Shown: piece by piece, positions 8,544 through 17,824 of the stretch
Layout of the letters: each line of letters starts with the position of its first letter
Numbering within the stretch: position 1 is the first letter of the stretch
From: an uncultured Alistipes sp.
Lineage (GTDB): Bacteria > Bacteroidota > Bacteroidia > Bacteroidales > UBA932
Direction of reading: 5' to 3'
NCBI GenBank assembly: GCA_902388455.1
Contig: CABMPD010000006.1
Span: forward strand, 53,667 to 117,666
DNA: 64,000 bases
Notes under the pieces: generated by a model
The model's database searches: none
What the model was told of the DNA's origin: nothing
Seen by the model: the letters and a program-made list of their open reading frames with translations, nothing else
Position numbers and translations under genes: made by a program

Positions 8544-8585
8544 AATAATCCTATTACTAATTGCATTATTAGTAATAGGATTATT
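8544..8585. repeat. 18-bp perfect inverted repeat, operator or terminator
   Basis: AATAATCCTATTACTAAT (8544-8561) and its exact complement (8568-8585) enclose a 6-nt loop. It lies between the propeller lipoprotein gene and the ATPase gene, both on the minus strand. With few GC pairs and no clean T-run it is a weak terminator candidate; the overlap with the ATPase promoter region favours an operator. Confidence 0.7.
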
Positions 8586-8603
8586 ACATTTAACTGAATG
8601 CTC

Positions 8604-9749
8604 TCAGAAGAGCTTGTAGCGGAGGATGGAGAGCTGCTCGGTCTCCGGGTCCTTGGTGCAGGTGTAGAGGATGCCGTCTCCGCCGGAGGTGATGACGGAG
8701 CATCCGGTCATGCCTTCGAGGCGGTAGCTGCCCTGCATACGGCCTTTCCAGTCGAATACCAGGATCAGGACATCCTTGGGCTCTTTTTCTGTTTCTGTAC
8801 CTCCTCCGGTGCGGATAGTCGGTATGCCGTCTTCCATCTGAGTTGTCATGATGGGATTCTTGGTGTCGATGTTGTCATCGTACCTCAGGTAGATGTAGCT
8901 GTCGTCGCAGCAGACGGGGCCGTATGGATAACCGTATATCTTGGCGTAGAACAGATAGGAGCCGTCATTGAGGTATTCAGGCTTCAGATTGTCAGGTCCT
9001 GTGATGCTCCTGACCAGACGGAGGCTGTCGTCGTAGAACTCTACGAGGGGATAGGAACTTTCGACGTAGACTATTGTGCCTTTGTCGGGATTGGCGAGCA
9101 GATGGCCCTGGAAGCAGTTTCCGGAGAAAATCTTGTCCTCACCGTAGGGTATCAGCTCTCCGTCGGAGTAGAACAGCTTGGGCTCACCGTTGGAGACATC
9201 AATGCTCTTGTCCTCGAACCAGAAGGGATTGAGGGACAGCATCTGTCCCTTGTAGGTCATGACTCTCATTGTATGGAATTTGTAAGGCATCTGCCTGATC
9301 CATTTGCTTGCCGGCATACCTTCTGCGGCTTTGTCGAGCGGAATGACGAAGAGATTGCTCTTCTGGCTGTCATTCACGTACAGTGTGTCGTCCACGGCGT
9401 ATGCGGACGGCATCAGCACCTCGTAGGGTCCGTTGCCGGCATGGAGGAAGCGGGAGACGCACTGCATGGTCCGGATATCGTAGACCTGAAATGCCCACTG
9501 GCTTGCGGACAGGCCGGTCCAGCTGGTCTGGGTCTCGCAGACTGCATAATGGTCTCCGGCCATCCAGGCTCTGTCTATGAGTACGGTATCTGGAAAGGTG
9601 CAGACAGTCTCGCCGCTGACGCTGACGGCCTCGGTCTTGACCTCATCGGTCAGGACGGTGACACGGCTGTCTGTCCTGCTGCTGCAGGAGCATAGAGACA
9701 TGACTGCGGCACCTGCGATGACTGATAGAACTGTAATAAAGTGTTTCAT
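8604..9749 (-). CDS. BF3164-like lipoprotein, six-bladed beta-propeller
   Basis: Exported lipoprotein of 381 residues. The signal peptide ends in the lipobox LCSC, followed by a Ser-rich tether. The segment AGNGPYEVLMP and repeated short beta-rich blades (YDIRTMQC, LVFDWKGRMQGSYRL) place it in the TolB-like/BF3164 propeller family, whose function is unknown. The protein at 18466-19695 is a clear paralogue (shared PDTV, AW, HxGNGPxEVLMP, VESSxxLVE, TVLRYKLF-like ending), and the one at 27126 is more distant. It is the third gene of a minus-strand operon beginning with a C10 peptidase. Confidence 0.78.
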   Translation of the reverse strand: MKHFITVLSVIAGAAVMSLCSCSSRTDSRVTVLTDEVKTEAVSVSGETVCTFPDTVLIDRAWMAGDHYAVCETQTSWTGLSASQWAFQVYDIRTMQCVSRFLHAGNGPYEVLMPSAYAVDDTLYVNDSQKSNLFVIPLDKAAEGMPASKWIRQMPYKFHTMRVMTYKGQMLSLNPFWFEDKSIDVSNGEPKLFYSDGELIPYGEDKIFSGNCFQGHLLANPDKGTIVYVESSYPLVEFYDDSLRLVRSITGPDNLKPEYLNDGSYLFYAKIYGYPYGPVCCDDSYIYLRYDDNIDTKNPIMTTQMEDGIPTIRTGGGTETEKEPKDVLILVFDWKGRMQGSYRLEGMTGCSVITSGGDGILYTCTKDPETEQLSILRYKLF

Positions 9750-9762
9750 GGTGATATTGATT

Positions 9763-10629
9763 TTAAGTGAGATCAGCCAAAGCTTTGAACGGAATGGAGT
9801 AGGTGTTCATATTTGTAGTGACGGTTATGGTTAGAGTACCGTTGAGATTTTCCGGCAGGTAGTCCGGTTTAAGCAGAAAAAGTATGCATTTCCCATCCAT
9901 TCCTTCTCCGCCTCCGGTCAGTCTCAGTGCGTCCTCAGTCAGTTCGGAAACTTTGCACACAACGGGCTCTCCATAAAAGTTTGTGAACAGGGTCTGCTCA
10001 TCGGCCGGCCAATAGCATTCCATATCATATTCCCCGTCACTGCCAACTGTGCCGACCCACATGTCGCAAAGATTCAGTTTCTGCATGATGGCCAGGATGT
10101 CCCTGTCCGGATGTTCCGAGCACAGATTCCTATCCCTGTATCCTCTGCGTATATACTCAAGAGGAGAGATGGAATAGAGTGTAAATATTTCTCCTAGTTC
10201 ACTTCCGGTCGGGTATGTCTCCGACCAGTCTAGGCTGTATGTTATATTGACTTTTCTTATCTCCTCTGCGAAATACTGGTAGCTGAAAGCAGGGCCAAGG
10301 CCAGAACTGAAATTATAATACAGAGTGTCATATCCCCAGTCAGAGAATGACATGCATTTTTCATAATATCTTGTCCAGTTTACACTTCCTATTGTATCGA
10401 AGGCACCGTAAAAATACTTGTACAGCTTTCCTCCCTCTCCGCAGCCTACTGATATTGTGCCGTACGATTGCGGCAAGGCCTCCATTTTATTGTCGGTGGG
10501 ACAGTAGTAGCCTTGTACGAACGAGGTGGATTCAGTAAACCTAGGTTCACCAAGACCGTCTCTGAATTCGCAACCGGAGAAGAAGATGACGGCCAGGACT
10601 ATTAGTGCTGCATTGATGATGTGTTTCAT
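9763..10629 (-). CDS. Lipoprotein of unknown function
   Basis: A 288-residue predicted lipoprotein: signal KHIINAALIVLAVIFFSGC, then a polar, beta-rich chain with many aromatic residues. I do not recognise a family. The frame also has an ATG at 10656 overlapping the previous gene by 13 bp; the ATG at 10629, after an A/T-rich leader typical of Bacteroidetes translation starts, gives a normal signal peptide and is preferred. It sits between the C10 peptidase and the propeller lipoprotein with short gaps, so the three are probably co-expressed on the cell surface or in the periplasm. Confidence 0.7.
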   Translation of the reverse strand: MKHIINAALIVLAVIFFSGCEFRDGLGEPRFTESTSFVQGYYCPTDNKMEALPQSYGTISVGCGEGGKLYKYFYGAFDTIGSVNWTRYYEKCMSFSDWGYDTLYYNFSSGLGPAFSYQYFAEEIRKVNITYSLDWSETYPTGSELGEIFTLYSISPLEYIRRGYRDRNLCSEHPDRDILAIMQKLNLCDMWVGTVGSDGEYDMECYWPADEQTLFTNFYGEPVVCKVSELTEDALRLTGGGEGMDGKCILFLLKPDYLPENLNGTLTITVTTNMNTYSIPFKALADLT

Positions 10630-10643
10630 ATTTATCGTTTGTT

Positions 10644-12047
10644 TTATTGCATCCATTCTGGAATCATGTATGTAAGAGTCTGCATCCCACCATCGTAAAT
10701 ATTGGGCCCGGAGCCAGTGGGTATTGCGGCAGTTTGAGGAGCGCCTTCTTCTATTTCCTTACTGCAATCCAAGAGGTCTGCAAGATACCATCCGTTATGT
10801 TTGCCTCCCCACCCCCAATTGATATGAAATAGGGATCTGCGTTCCATCGCATAGTCCCCGATATATTTTTTCTGTTCAACATAACCGTCAATAATATAGG
10901 CATGACCTTCTCCGTTACTGTTTTTACCACGCGTATATACTGGTAGATGGTATTTCAGTCTGCCGGTTACTCTATCATAGAATTTAGTAAAATCCTTACA
11001 TGTCCTGATGCTGAGATTTTTACATCCAATACTGTTTTTAAGAAAACGTTTTGCGTCATAAATGGACGCCCCTGTATTTGCAAGGCCGTAGTCTGCATTC
11101 ATTATCTCCCCGGTATAAGCTATGAATTTTGCTGCTGCATCTTTTGAAATGCTGTCTGTTCCTATAATCAACTCCCAATCCCAGGAAGTCCCTGGAGGAG
11201 CCAGGTGAGCTCCTATTTGTGATGCAGCTATTGGAGCACAGCCGGCAAGTGTGTATTCGTTATTTATTGTCGGACAATAGATATTATAAGGTATATCCTG
11301 ATCCCATGCGGTTTTGATGAGAGGGGCAACACCCCACATTTGAAGCCATTTGCCCTTAAGCGAATCCGGACAAGGAGCAGGTGGTTTTGGTGTTGTTCCA
11401 GGAATTTCGTTAATTGCAGTGTCCAGTCTGTTTCCATTACCTCCATTGTTAATATAATCGACGATTTCGTCAATCATCGGGGGGATGTTTTCGTTGTATC
11501 CAGGGTTTGGCTGTGCGCCTGTTATAGGAGGGTTGTAGTCGAAAGGAAGAATGTCCATAGGAAATGGTTCAATGTGTTCGTCTCCATGTGGTGCATCTTC
11601 TGGCTCAAGGCCTTCATCTTCATCAATAGGTGCCGGTTCTATAGGTGTTGGAGTAGGGGTATTAGACGGAGTATTGCCGTTTATTGCATTTTGCAGGACT
11701 TGCGGGTCAAGAGCTCCAATGTCGCTTATCATTAGTGGTCTAATGTTTTCCCCGTCTGCGAGCATAATTGAGTATCCTTCGTCATTGGGGTAATTGATTA
11801 GGTAAGGGGTGCATGAGGATGTTGATTTTAACAGTGTCTCCATACGAAAGATACTTAAGTTTTCAGGATTGGAGCTTTTTACTGATGTGTTACCATAAAA
11901 AGACTGCCTTAGTTCCAGTGCGGCCTCTGCGACAAGACTCGTTTCTCTGTCGGGAAGATTTTGCTGAGGGGCTTCTTCAGGTGTTGTGATGAAAGTGCAT
12001 GACGCAATGCAAACCAGTATGTTGAGTAGGATAAAGAATCGTTTCAT
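10644..12047 (-). CDS. C10 family (streptopain-like) cysteine peptidase lipoprotein
   Basis: Secreted cysteine protease of 467 residues. After a lipoprotein signal (LVCIASC) comes a propeptide-like region with EAALELRQSFYG, then a Pro/Asp/Glu-rich linker (residues about 126-220, TPTPTPIEPAPI). The catalytic domain shows Cys270 in LAGCAPIAASQ, His382 in GHAYIIDGY and the FHINWGWGGKHNGWY block, all hallmarks of the SpeB/interpain C10 family. Related enzymes in gut and oral Bacteroidetes degrade host proteins. It is AT-rich relative to the flanking genes and heads an operon with two lipoproteins. Confidence 0.88.
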   Translation of the reverse strand: MKRFFILLNILVCIASCTFITTPEEAPQQNLPDRETSLVAEAALELRQSFYGNTSVKSSNPENLSIFRMETLLKSTSSCTPYLINYPNDEGYSIMLADGENIRPLMISDIGALDPQVLQNAINGNTPSNTPTPTPIEPAPIDEDEGLEPEDAPHGDEHIEPFPMDILPFDYNPPITGAQPNPGYNENIPPMIDEIVDYINNGGNGNRLDTAINEIPGTTPKPPAPCPDSLKGKWLQMWGVAPLIKTAWDQDIPYNIYCPTINNEYTLAGCAPIAASQIGAHLAPPGTSWDWELIIGTDSISKDAAAKFIAYTGEIMNADYGLANTGASIYDAKRFLKNSIGCKNLSIRTCKDFTKFYDRVTGRLKYHLPVYTRGKNSNGEGHAYIIDGYVEQKKYIGDYAMERRSLFHINWGWGGKHNGWYLADLLDCSKEIEEGAPQTAAIPTGSGPNIYDGGMQTLTYMIPEWMQ

Positions 12048-12098
12048 AACGATAACGTGAATTTGAAATAAAGTTAAATAAAAGTCATTAATTTAGGA

Positions 12099-12106
12099 CA
12101 AAGTTA
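12099..12106 (-). promoter_or_regulatory. -7 promoter element for the C10 peptidase operon
   Basis: TAACTTTG on the minus strand, 51 bp upstream of the ATG at 12047, in an AT-rich leader. Confidence 0.5.
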
Positions 12107-12120
12107 TTGAAATTTTCTAC

Positions 12121-12285
12121 ATGGCCGACGAATACAGCAGGGAATGTCCAAAAGTCAGGCAGCAATATTCACTTGAGGACGGACGGAATGACTGCAAAAG
12201 TCGCAGGAACAAGCACTGTTTCTTCCCCCAAAAGCCATCGGTGGACATCGCTTTTGTTGATGACGGACAGTTGATTCTCTTCTAA
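12121..12285 (+). CDS. Possible small protein of 54 residues
   Basis: ATG-to-TAA frame with non-random features: a Cys/Arg-rich middle (DCKSRRNKHCFF) followed by a short hydrophobic tail (VDIAFVDDGQLILF). It fills most of the space between two minus-strand transcription units. No promoter motif is seen close upstream on this strand, so it may be a chance frame or a gene remnant. Confidence 0.25.
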   Translation: MADEYSRECPKVRQQYSLEDGRNDCKSRRNKHCFFPQKPSVDIAFVDDGQLILF

Positions 12286-12310
12286 ATTATTTCGAATTCA
12301 CGTTATTACA

Positions 12311-12353
12311 AAAAAAAAGAAACCCTGCCGGAAATAGCTGTACGGCAGGGTTT
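12311..12353 (-). terminator. Rho-independent terminator of the S9 peptidase operon
   Basis: On the minus strand, AAACCCTGCCG and CGGCAGGGTTT pair over 11 bp around a 12-nt loop and are followed by TCTTTTTTTTTG. It begins 25 bp after the stop codon of the downstream S9 gene. Confidence 0.85.
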
Positions 12354-12377
12354 TGTTGATTCATGGCAGCTGTAGTG

Positions 12378-14474
12378 TCAGTCTTTCAGCCATTTGTCGA
12401 ACCACTCGAAGAAGTCCCTCTGCCAGTGGACGGCGTTCTGGGGCTTGAGGATCCAGTGGTTCTCGTCGGGGAAGAGGAGCATCCGCGAGGGTACCCCGAG
12501 CATCTGGGCTGCGTTGAAGGCGGCCATGCCCTGGTCTACGGGTACGCGGTAGTCCAGCTCTCCGTGTGTGATCATGATAGGGGTCTTCCAGTTGCGGACG
12601 AGCTTGTGAGGAGAGTTGACGTAATGCTTGCGGGCAGCGGGTATCTCGAGGTCCCAGGGTGCTCCGCCGTTCTCCCAGTGGGAGAACCACATCTCCTCGG
12701 TCATCATGTACATGTGCTCCTGGTTGAAGATGCCGGCGTGGGCGAGGAAGGCGTCGAAATCATCGGGATGGGCTCCGGCGAGGTAGTAGATGGAGTAGCC
12801 TCCGAAGCTGGCTCCCGAGGCGCCCATCTTGCCTACGTAGGGCTCTTTCTTCATCTCGTATACGGCTGACATGTAGTCGTCGATGCACTGGCCGGCGTAG
12901 TCCTTTGACACGTCATCGCACCATTTCTGGCCGAAGGACATGGTGCCGCGGCGGTTGGGCAGGATGACGATGTAGCCCTCGGCGGCCATCAGCTTGTAGT
13001 TCCAGCGGGTAGACCAGCCCTGGCTGAGGCACTGCTGGGGACCTCCGGTGCAGAAGAGCATGGTGGGGTAGACCTTGGTGGAGTCGAAGCCTGCTGGATA
13101 GACTACCCAGGTGAGCATCTTAAGGCCGTCCGTGGTGGGTATCCAGCGGAGCTCGTAGGTCTCCTGCTCGAGCTGGGCGTAGATGTCGTCGTTCTCGTGG
13201 GTGAGGTAGGTGAACGAGCCGTCTGCCAGGGATACGGAAATGATCTCGTCGGGGCGGCTCATGTTGTGTGCGGTGGAGAGCAGATGTCCTTCGCCGAACT
13301 CGGCCACTCCTCCGAAGTCGAACCAGAGGTCATCGGGGGTGATGCGGGTGACATTGCCCTGGAGGTCTACCGAGAAGATGGCCTGGAGGCCGAACGCGAG
13401 GGCGTTGAAGTAGAGTCCGCTGCCGTCAGCCTTCCATACGGGGGAGGCGGCGCTGTGGTCGAAGCCCACGGTCAGTTCCCTCTTCTCGCGGGAGGCTAAG
13501 TCGATGACGAAGACCCTGTTGCGGTCAGCCTCGAAGCCGGCGCGCTCCATGCTCAGCCATGCGATGCTCTTGCCGTCGGGGGAGAATACGGGGTCGGTGT
13601 CGTAGCCGTTCATGCCCTCGGAGAGGTTCTCGCAGGTACCGTCAGCCACGTTGTAGAGGTAGATGTCGGTGTTGGTGGAGAAGGCGTAGTCCTTGCCGGT
13701 GAGCTTGCGGCAGGCGTAGGCGATCCACTGTCCGTCAGGGCTCCAGGAGAGCTGCTCCAGTCCGCCGAAGGGCAGTGTGGGAAGCTCGAATTTGGTGCCC
13801 TCGATGATATCCTTGCCGGGAGCCACTTTCAGGGACTTGCCCGAGCGGACTACATCGGTCACGAAGGTGTGGGGAATAGTCTCCACGAAGCAGTCCCAGT
13901 GACGGTACATCAGACCGTCAATCTCGCGGCCGGTGGACTGGGCCAGGTCGGGATACAGGTCAGCGGGCTTGGTGGCGTACTTCACCTGGGCGATGTACAT
14001 CAGCTTGGTCTGGTCGGGGGAGAGCTTGAACTCGGAGATGCCTCCGGGGATATTGCTCACCTTGCGGATGTTCTTGCCGTCGGCGCTCATCGACCAGATC
14101 TGGCCGCCCTGGAGGTAGAGGATGGTGGAGCCGTCCCCGTACCAGCGGGCATTGTTGGCACTCGAGGAGAAATGTGTGATCTGGCGGTTGTCCGTGCCGT
14201 CGGCGTTCATCACATAGAGCTGCCGCACGCTGCGGTTCTCCTCTATGCTGGTGTAGGTCACTCCGTAGAGTATCTTACTTCCGTCGGGGGAAAGCTGAGG
14301 GTCGGATACCCTGCCGAGGCGGAGCATGATCTCGGGTGTGAACTTGCCGTCCACGACCTCTATCGGAGTCTTCTCGATAACTGTGGCTGCGCCCTTCCTG
14401 CCGCTCTGGGCGTAGGAGGACATCACTGCCATTGAGGACATTAGCATCAGTGTTGTTGCGAATTTTAATTTCAT
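12378..14474 (-). CDS. Secreted S9 family peptidase (prolyl oligopeptidase type)
   Basis: Exported serine peptidase of 698 residues. A signal peptide (KFATTLMLMSSMAVMSSYA) is followed by a WD40-like beta-propeller with repeated SPDG/SADG motifs (LSPDGSKI, WSPDGQWI, FSPDGKSI) and a C-terminal alpha/beta hydrolase domain. The catalytic triad is visible as Ser556 in GASGASFGG, Asp641 in HGELDYRVP and His673 in DENHW. Such periplasmic dipeptidyl or acylaminoacyl peptidases supply short peptides. It is 24 bp downstream of a second S9 gene on the same strand. Confidence 0.9.
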   Translation of the reverse strand: MKLKFATTLMLMSSMAVMSSYAQSGRKGAATVIEKTPIEVVDGKFTPEIMLRLGRVSDPQLSPDGSKILYGVTYTSIEENRSVRQLYVMNADGTDNRQITHFSSSANNARWYGDGSTILYLQGGQIWSMSADGKNIRKVSNIPGGISEFKLSPDQTKLMYIAQVKYATKPADLYPDLAQSTGREIDGLMYRHWDCFVETIPHTFVTDVVRSGKSLKVAPGKDIIEGTKFELPTLPFGGLEQLSWSPDGQWIAYACRKLTGKDYAFSTNTDIYLYNVADGTCENLSEGMNGYDTDPVFSPDGKSIAWLSMERAGFEADRNRVFVIDLASREKRELTVGFDHSAASPVWKADGSGLYFNALAFGLQAIFSVDLQGNVTRITPDDLWFDFGGVAEFGEGHLLSTAHNMSRPDEIISVSLADGSFTYLTHENDDIYAQLEQETYELRWIPTTDGLKMLTWVVYPAGFDSTKVYPTMLFCTGGPQQCLSQGWSTRWNYKLMAAEGYIVILPNRRGTMSFGQKWCDDVSKDYAGQCIDDYMSAVYEMKKEPYVGKMGASGASFGGYSIYYLAGAHPDDFDAFLAHAGIFNQEHMYMMTEEMWFSHWENGGAPWDLEIPAARKHYVNSPHKLVRNWKTPIMITHGELDYRVPVDQGMAAFNAAQMLGVPSRMLLFPDENHWILKPQNAVHWQRDFFEWFDKWLKD

Positions 14475-14498
14475 GTTGTCAAATATTTGAATTATAGA

Positions 14499-17279
14499 TT
14501 ATTTCATCCATTCCGGCATGGGCTCTCCCTTGAGGAAATGGTCTAGGAACTCCACGAGCTTGACAGTGTAGTCCTTGCAGTTGTAGCGCTGCACGAGGTT
14601 GTGGTCCTCGCCGTTGTAGGTGAGCATCCAGGCCTGCTTGCCGCAGCGGCGCAGGGCGGTGAAGAACTCGATTCCCTGGTACCAGGGCACTGCTCCGTCC
14701 TCGTCGTTGTGCATGATGAGCACGGGGGTGGTGACGTTGCGCACGAAGAACAGGGGGGAGTTCTCGACGTAGAGGTCGAATCCGTCCCAGAGATTGTCCC
14801 CGATACGGCTCTGTCCGTGCTCGTACTGCATCTGGCGGGTGACTCCCGAGCCCCAGCGGATGCCGCCGTAGGCACTGGTCATGTTGGATACGGGTGCTCC
14901 GGCTCCGGCTGCTGCGAACCGGTCGGTCTGGGTAATCATGTAGGCCGTCTGGTAGCCGCCCCAGCTCTGTCCCTGGAGGGCCATCTTGGAGCTGTCGATC
15001 CAGGGCCGGCCTTCCAGCACCTTGTCCACGCCGGGCATGATGCAGTTCATCGCGCTCTGGCCGGGATGTCCGGTGTGGTAGTAGATGTCGGGCACGAATA
15101 CGATGTAGCCGTTGCTGACGAAGTAGGAGATGTTGATGATCGAGCGGCTCGGGGCGGGGGCACGGTAGGAGTACAGTCCGTCGGAGCTTCTCTCGTAGAA
15201 ATACAGCACCATCGGGTATTTGCCCGCGGAATCGAGGTCATCGGGGGTGAAGAGCATGCCCTCGCAGTGGAATACACCGTCCTCGGACAGCCAGTCCACC
15301 AGTTCCACGCTGCCCCAGCGGTACTGGTCCTGCTGAGGGTTGATGGCGGTAAGCTGCTCCGAGGTCTTGAAGAGGTCGGAGGTGCGGTAGAGGTCGTAGG
15401 GATTGCGGAAGTCGCCCATGGTGTAGAACAGGACGGGTTTCTTCCCGGAGCTGATGGCGCTGAGGCGGTAGGTGGCCGGGCCGCTCACCAGTTCTTTCAT
15501 CCTCGGCTTGCGGGCGCTCAGGTCCTTGAGATAGATGCCGGTCTCCTTGGTCACGTCGTTGAAGGAGGAAAAATACAATGGCTTGTCGGCCAGTATCTCA
15601 CGGTCAGCCGCCCTGCCGCCGCGCTGCTCCAGGCGGGAGTCGAAGAGAATGCTGAGCGTCGGGGTGAATTTGATGGAGTCGGCGGCTCCGATGCCCTCGG
15701 TCATGTTCTCGGGGGCCTTGCTGCCGTCAGCGTAGAATTTCCATACGTCGAAGCGGGCTCCTATGAGCAGGGCCGAGCCGTCCTTGTACCATAGTGCGGG
15801 TCCTGTGGGACCGGCTGCGGAGGGGGTGTCGTCCTCGTCGTCCCAGAAAAGGGCGGGCACGCCGGCGGTCAGGTTCCTCCATTCGTTGTTCACGATGTCG
15901 TAGAGGTGCCAGCAGGTGTCGGCTGCATCGAACATCGCGGCGTAGCGTCCGTCGGGGGAGAGGGTGCTGCGCACGGTGCGGTTCTCGCTTATGAGCTCGC
16001 GCTCACCTGTCCCGATGTCGAGGCGGTAGAGGTCGTAGCGGGGGGTGGGGTCCCACTGGCGCTCCACTCTGTAGGGCTTATCGTTGAGGACCAGGACGGT
16101 ATTGCCGGTCAGGCCCTCGGGGATGTGTACCGACGGCATCTCCTCGTCGGCTAAGGCAAGGATCTCTCCGGGCCTGTCAAAATAATAGATGGCCGTGTAG
16201 GTCTGACGGGCCATGCGGTTTCGGTTGATTTTCTCCTGGGTGGGCAGGTAGTCTGCGTTCCATTTCCAGATGTCGAGTTTCACCTTTTCAAAGTCCGGCA
16301 CCGTCTCGTCCTCAGGCTCGGGCAGCTCCTTCACCCCAAGCACTATATAGCGGCCGTCCTTGCTCAGGCGCAGGGAGGCCTTGTCGCTGATGCCCATGCC
16401 TTCGGGTATGCCCTTCGCGTCTGAGGGTACAATGCACTCTGCTTCCGGCTCCTCTGCCGTGAGGTCTGCGTAGAATATGTCGCGGAGGTCCTTGGCGGCC
16501 TCGGAGGTGTCGCGGCGGGAGTAGAAGACTGCGGCGGTGGCCTCCTCATTGAACTCTATTCCGGATATCAGGCCTTCCTTGGGAGTGCTGTATATTATGC
16601 GGTCCTCGCCTGTCGCGGGTATGAGCAGGTGCAGCTCCCTCTGGCCGAGGGAATCCTCTTTTGCTGGCTCGGTGGCGTAGAGGATCTTCTCGCCCTCTGC
16701 GGAGAAAATGCATTCGTCCACATACTTCAGTGTATCGGTGCTCAGTGTGCGTATGTCGGTGATGTACATCTCACGGCCGCCTTTGCCGGATGCTTCGGTC
16801 TGTGCCTGGCGGCTGGCGATGAAGCTCAGCAGGTCATCCCCGCGGTACATCCGGTCGATGTCGGGGAGGACGGTCCTGGCTCCCGACTTCAGGTCGAGGA
16901 TCACGAGGCTGTCCTTGGGCATCTCGTGGGCCTTCTTCTTGTCTATCTTAGCCTGCCGCTTGTCCTGATGCGAAGCCTCGATCATGTACACTGCCTTAGT
17001 GCCGTCCTGAGAGATGACGGCTCCGCTGCCCCTCGGGATGGTGTAGGCCACTGTGCCCTTCGCGATGTCGTAGATGTGGAGGGTGTCATCCCCGTCCTGC
17101 AGGGTGACGCTGTACAGCAGCCAGTTGCCGCCGTAGGGATTCTGTATCGATGATACTGTCTGCCAGGTGTCGTAGACGCTGTGGTCCAGCGGCTTTTTCT
17201 GTGCAGAAAGCGGAAGTGCGGTCAGAACGCTTAATGTAAGCGCGGCCGCAGATACCGATAATATGCGTCTTGTATTCAT
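14499..17279 (-). CDS. Secreted S9 family peptidase, large form
   Basis: Exported serine peptidase of 926 residues, larger than its neighbour. A signal peptide (LSVSAAALTLSVLTALPLSAQ) precedes a long propeller region and a C-terminal hydrolase domain with Ser772 in LQGQSWGGYQ, Asp861 in HNDEDGAVPW and His893 in GEDHNL. The two S9 peptidases are not close duplicates; they form a two-gene operon that probably works with peptide uptake systems such as the POT transporters encoded further along. A 105-bp repeat array begins just upstream of its promoter. Confidence 0.88.
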   Translation of the reverse strand: MNTRRILSVSAAALTLSVLTALPLSAQKKPLDHSVYDTWQTVSSIQNPYGGNWLLYSVTLQDGDDTLHIYDIAKGTVAYTIPRGSGAVISQDGTKAVYMIEASHQDKRQAKIDKKKAHEMPKDSLVILDLKSGARTVLPDIDRMYRGDDLLSFIASRQAQTEASGKGGREMYITDIRTLSTDTLKYVDECIFSAEGEKILYATEPAKEDSLGQRELHLLIPATGEDRIIYSTPKEGLISGIEFNEEATAAVFYSRRDTSEAAKDLRDIFYADLTAEEPEAECIVPSDAKGIPEGMGISDKASLRLSKDGRYIVLGVKELPEPEDETVPDFEKVKLDIWKWNADYLPTQEKINRNRMARQTYTAIYYFDRPGEILALADEEMPSVHIPEGLTGNTVLVLNDKPYRVERQWDPTPRYDLYRLDIGTGERELISENRTVRSTLSPDGRYAAMFDAADTCWHLYDIVNNEWRNLTAGVPALFWDDEDDTPSAAGPTGPALWYKDGSALLIGARFDVWKFYADGSKAPENMTEGIGAADSIKFTPTLSILFDSRLEQRGGRAADREILADKPLYFSSFNDVTKETGIYLKDLSARKPRMKELVSGPATYRLSAISSGKKPVLFYTMGDFRNPYDLYRTSDLFKTSEQLTAINPQQDQYRWGSVELVDWLSEDGVFHCEGMLFTPDDLDSAGKYPMVLYFYERSSDGLYSYRAPAPSRSIINISYFVSNGYIVFVPDIYYHTGHPGQSAMNCIMPGVDKVLEGRPWIDSSKMALQGQSWGGYQTAYMITQTDRFAAAGAGAPVSNMTSAYGGIRWGSGVTRQMQYEHGQSRIGDNLWDGFDLYVENSPLFFVRNVTTPVLIMHNDEDGAVPWYQGIEFFTALRRCGKQAWMLTYNGEDHNLVQRYNCKDYTVKLVEFLDHFLKGEPMPEWMK

Positions 17280-17299
17280 AGGTGTAGTATTTTATCAGG

Positions 17300-17307
17300 C
17301 AAATTTA
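17300..17307 (-). promoter_or_regulatory. -7 promoter element for the S9 operon
   Basis: TAAATTTG on the minus strand, 20 bp before the ATG at 17279. Confidence 0.5.
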
Positions 17308-17352
17308 AAAAAATTACTCTTTCCCTGCTGCCCCATACGTACTCATTTTTCC

Positions 17353-17824
17353 ATTGCCCCTTTGCCGCAACGGCAGCAAATTCCGCGAATCGGTGCCGTT
17401 GTGGAAGGCCCTTTTCCGCAGCACCCGTTCTGCAGGCCTTGTAGGCGGCATTGCCCTTCTGCCCCTTTGCCGCAACGGCAGCAAATTCCGCGAATCGGTG
17501 CCGTTGTGGAAGGCCCTTTTCCGCAGCACCCGTTCTGCAGGCCTTGTAGGCGGCATTGCCCTTCTGCCCCTTTGCCGCAACGGCAGCAAATTCCGCGAAT
17601 CGGTGCCGTTGTGGAAGGCCCTTTTCCGCAGCACCCGTTCTGCAGGCCTTGTAGGCGGCATTGCCCTTCTGCCCCTTTGCCGCAACGGCAGCAAATTCCG
17701 CGAATCGGTGCCGTTGTGGAAGGCCCTTTTCCGCAGCACCCGTTCTGCAGGCCTTGTAGGCGGCATTGTCCCTCTGCCCCTTTGCCGCAACGGCAGCAAA
17801 TTCCGTGAATCGGTGCCGTTGTGG
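17353..17824. repeat. 105-bp tandem repeat array A, five copies
   Basis: The block CCGCAACGGCAGCAAATTCC recurs at 17365, 17470, 17575, 17680 and 17785, an exact 105-bp period. Copies 1-4 are nearly identical and the fifth stops after 40 bp. Each copy contains an imperfect inverted repeat, CCGCAACGGCA versus TGCCGTTGTGG, separated by 18 nt. Because 105 is a multiple of 3, long frames stay open on both strands, but they have no independent sign of being genes. The same hairpin and period recur at 42046-42400. Confidence 0.92.

Noticed and set aside
8604..9695. 365-codon plus-strand frame opposite the propeller lipoprotein
   Set aside because: The minus-strand gene has a signal peptide and a paralogue in the window; the plus-strand frame has neither.
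17353..17824. CRISPR array
   Set aside because: Units are 105 bp and nearly identical throughout; there are no unique spacers and no cas genes nearby.
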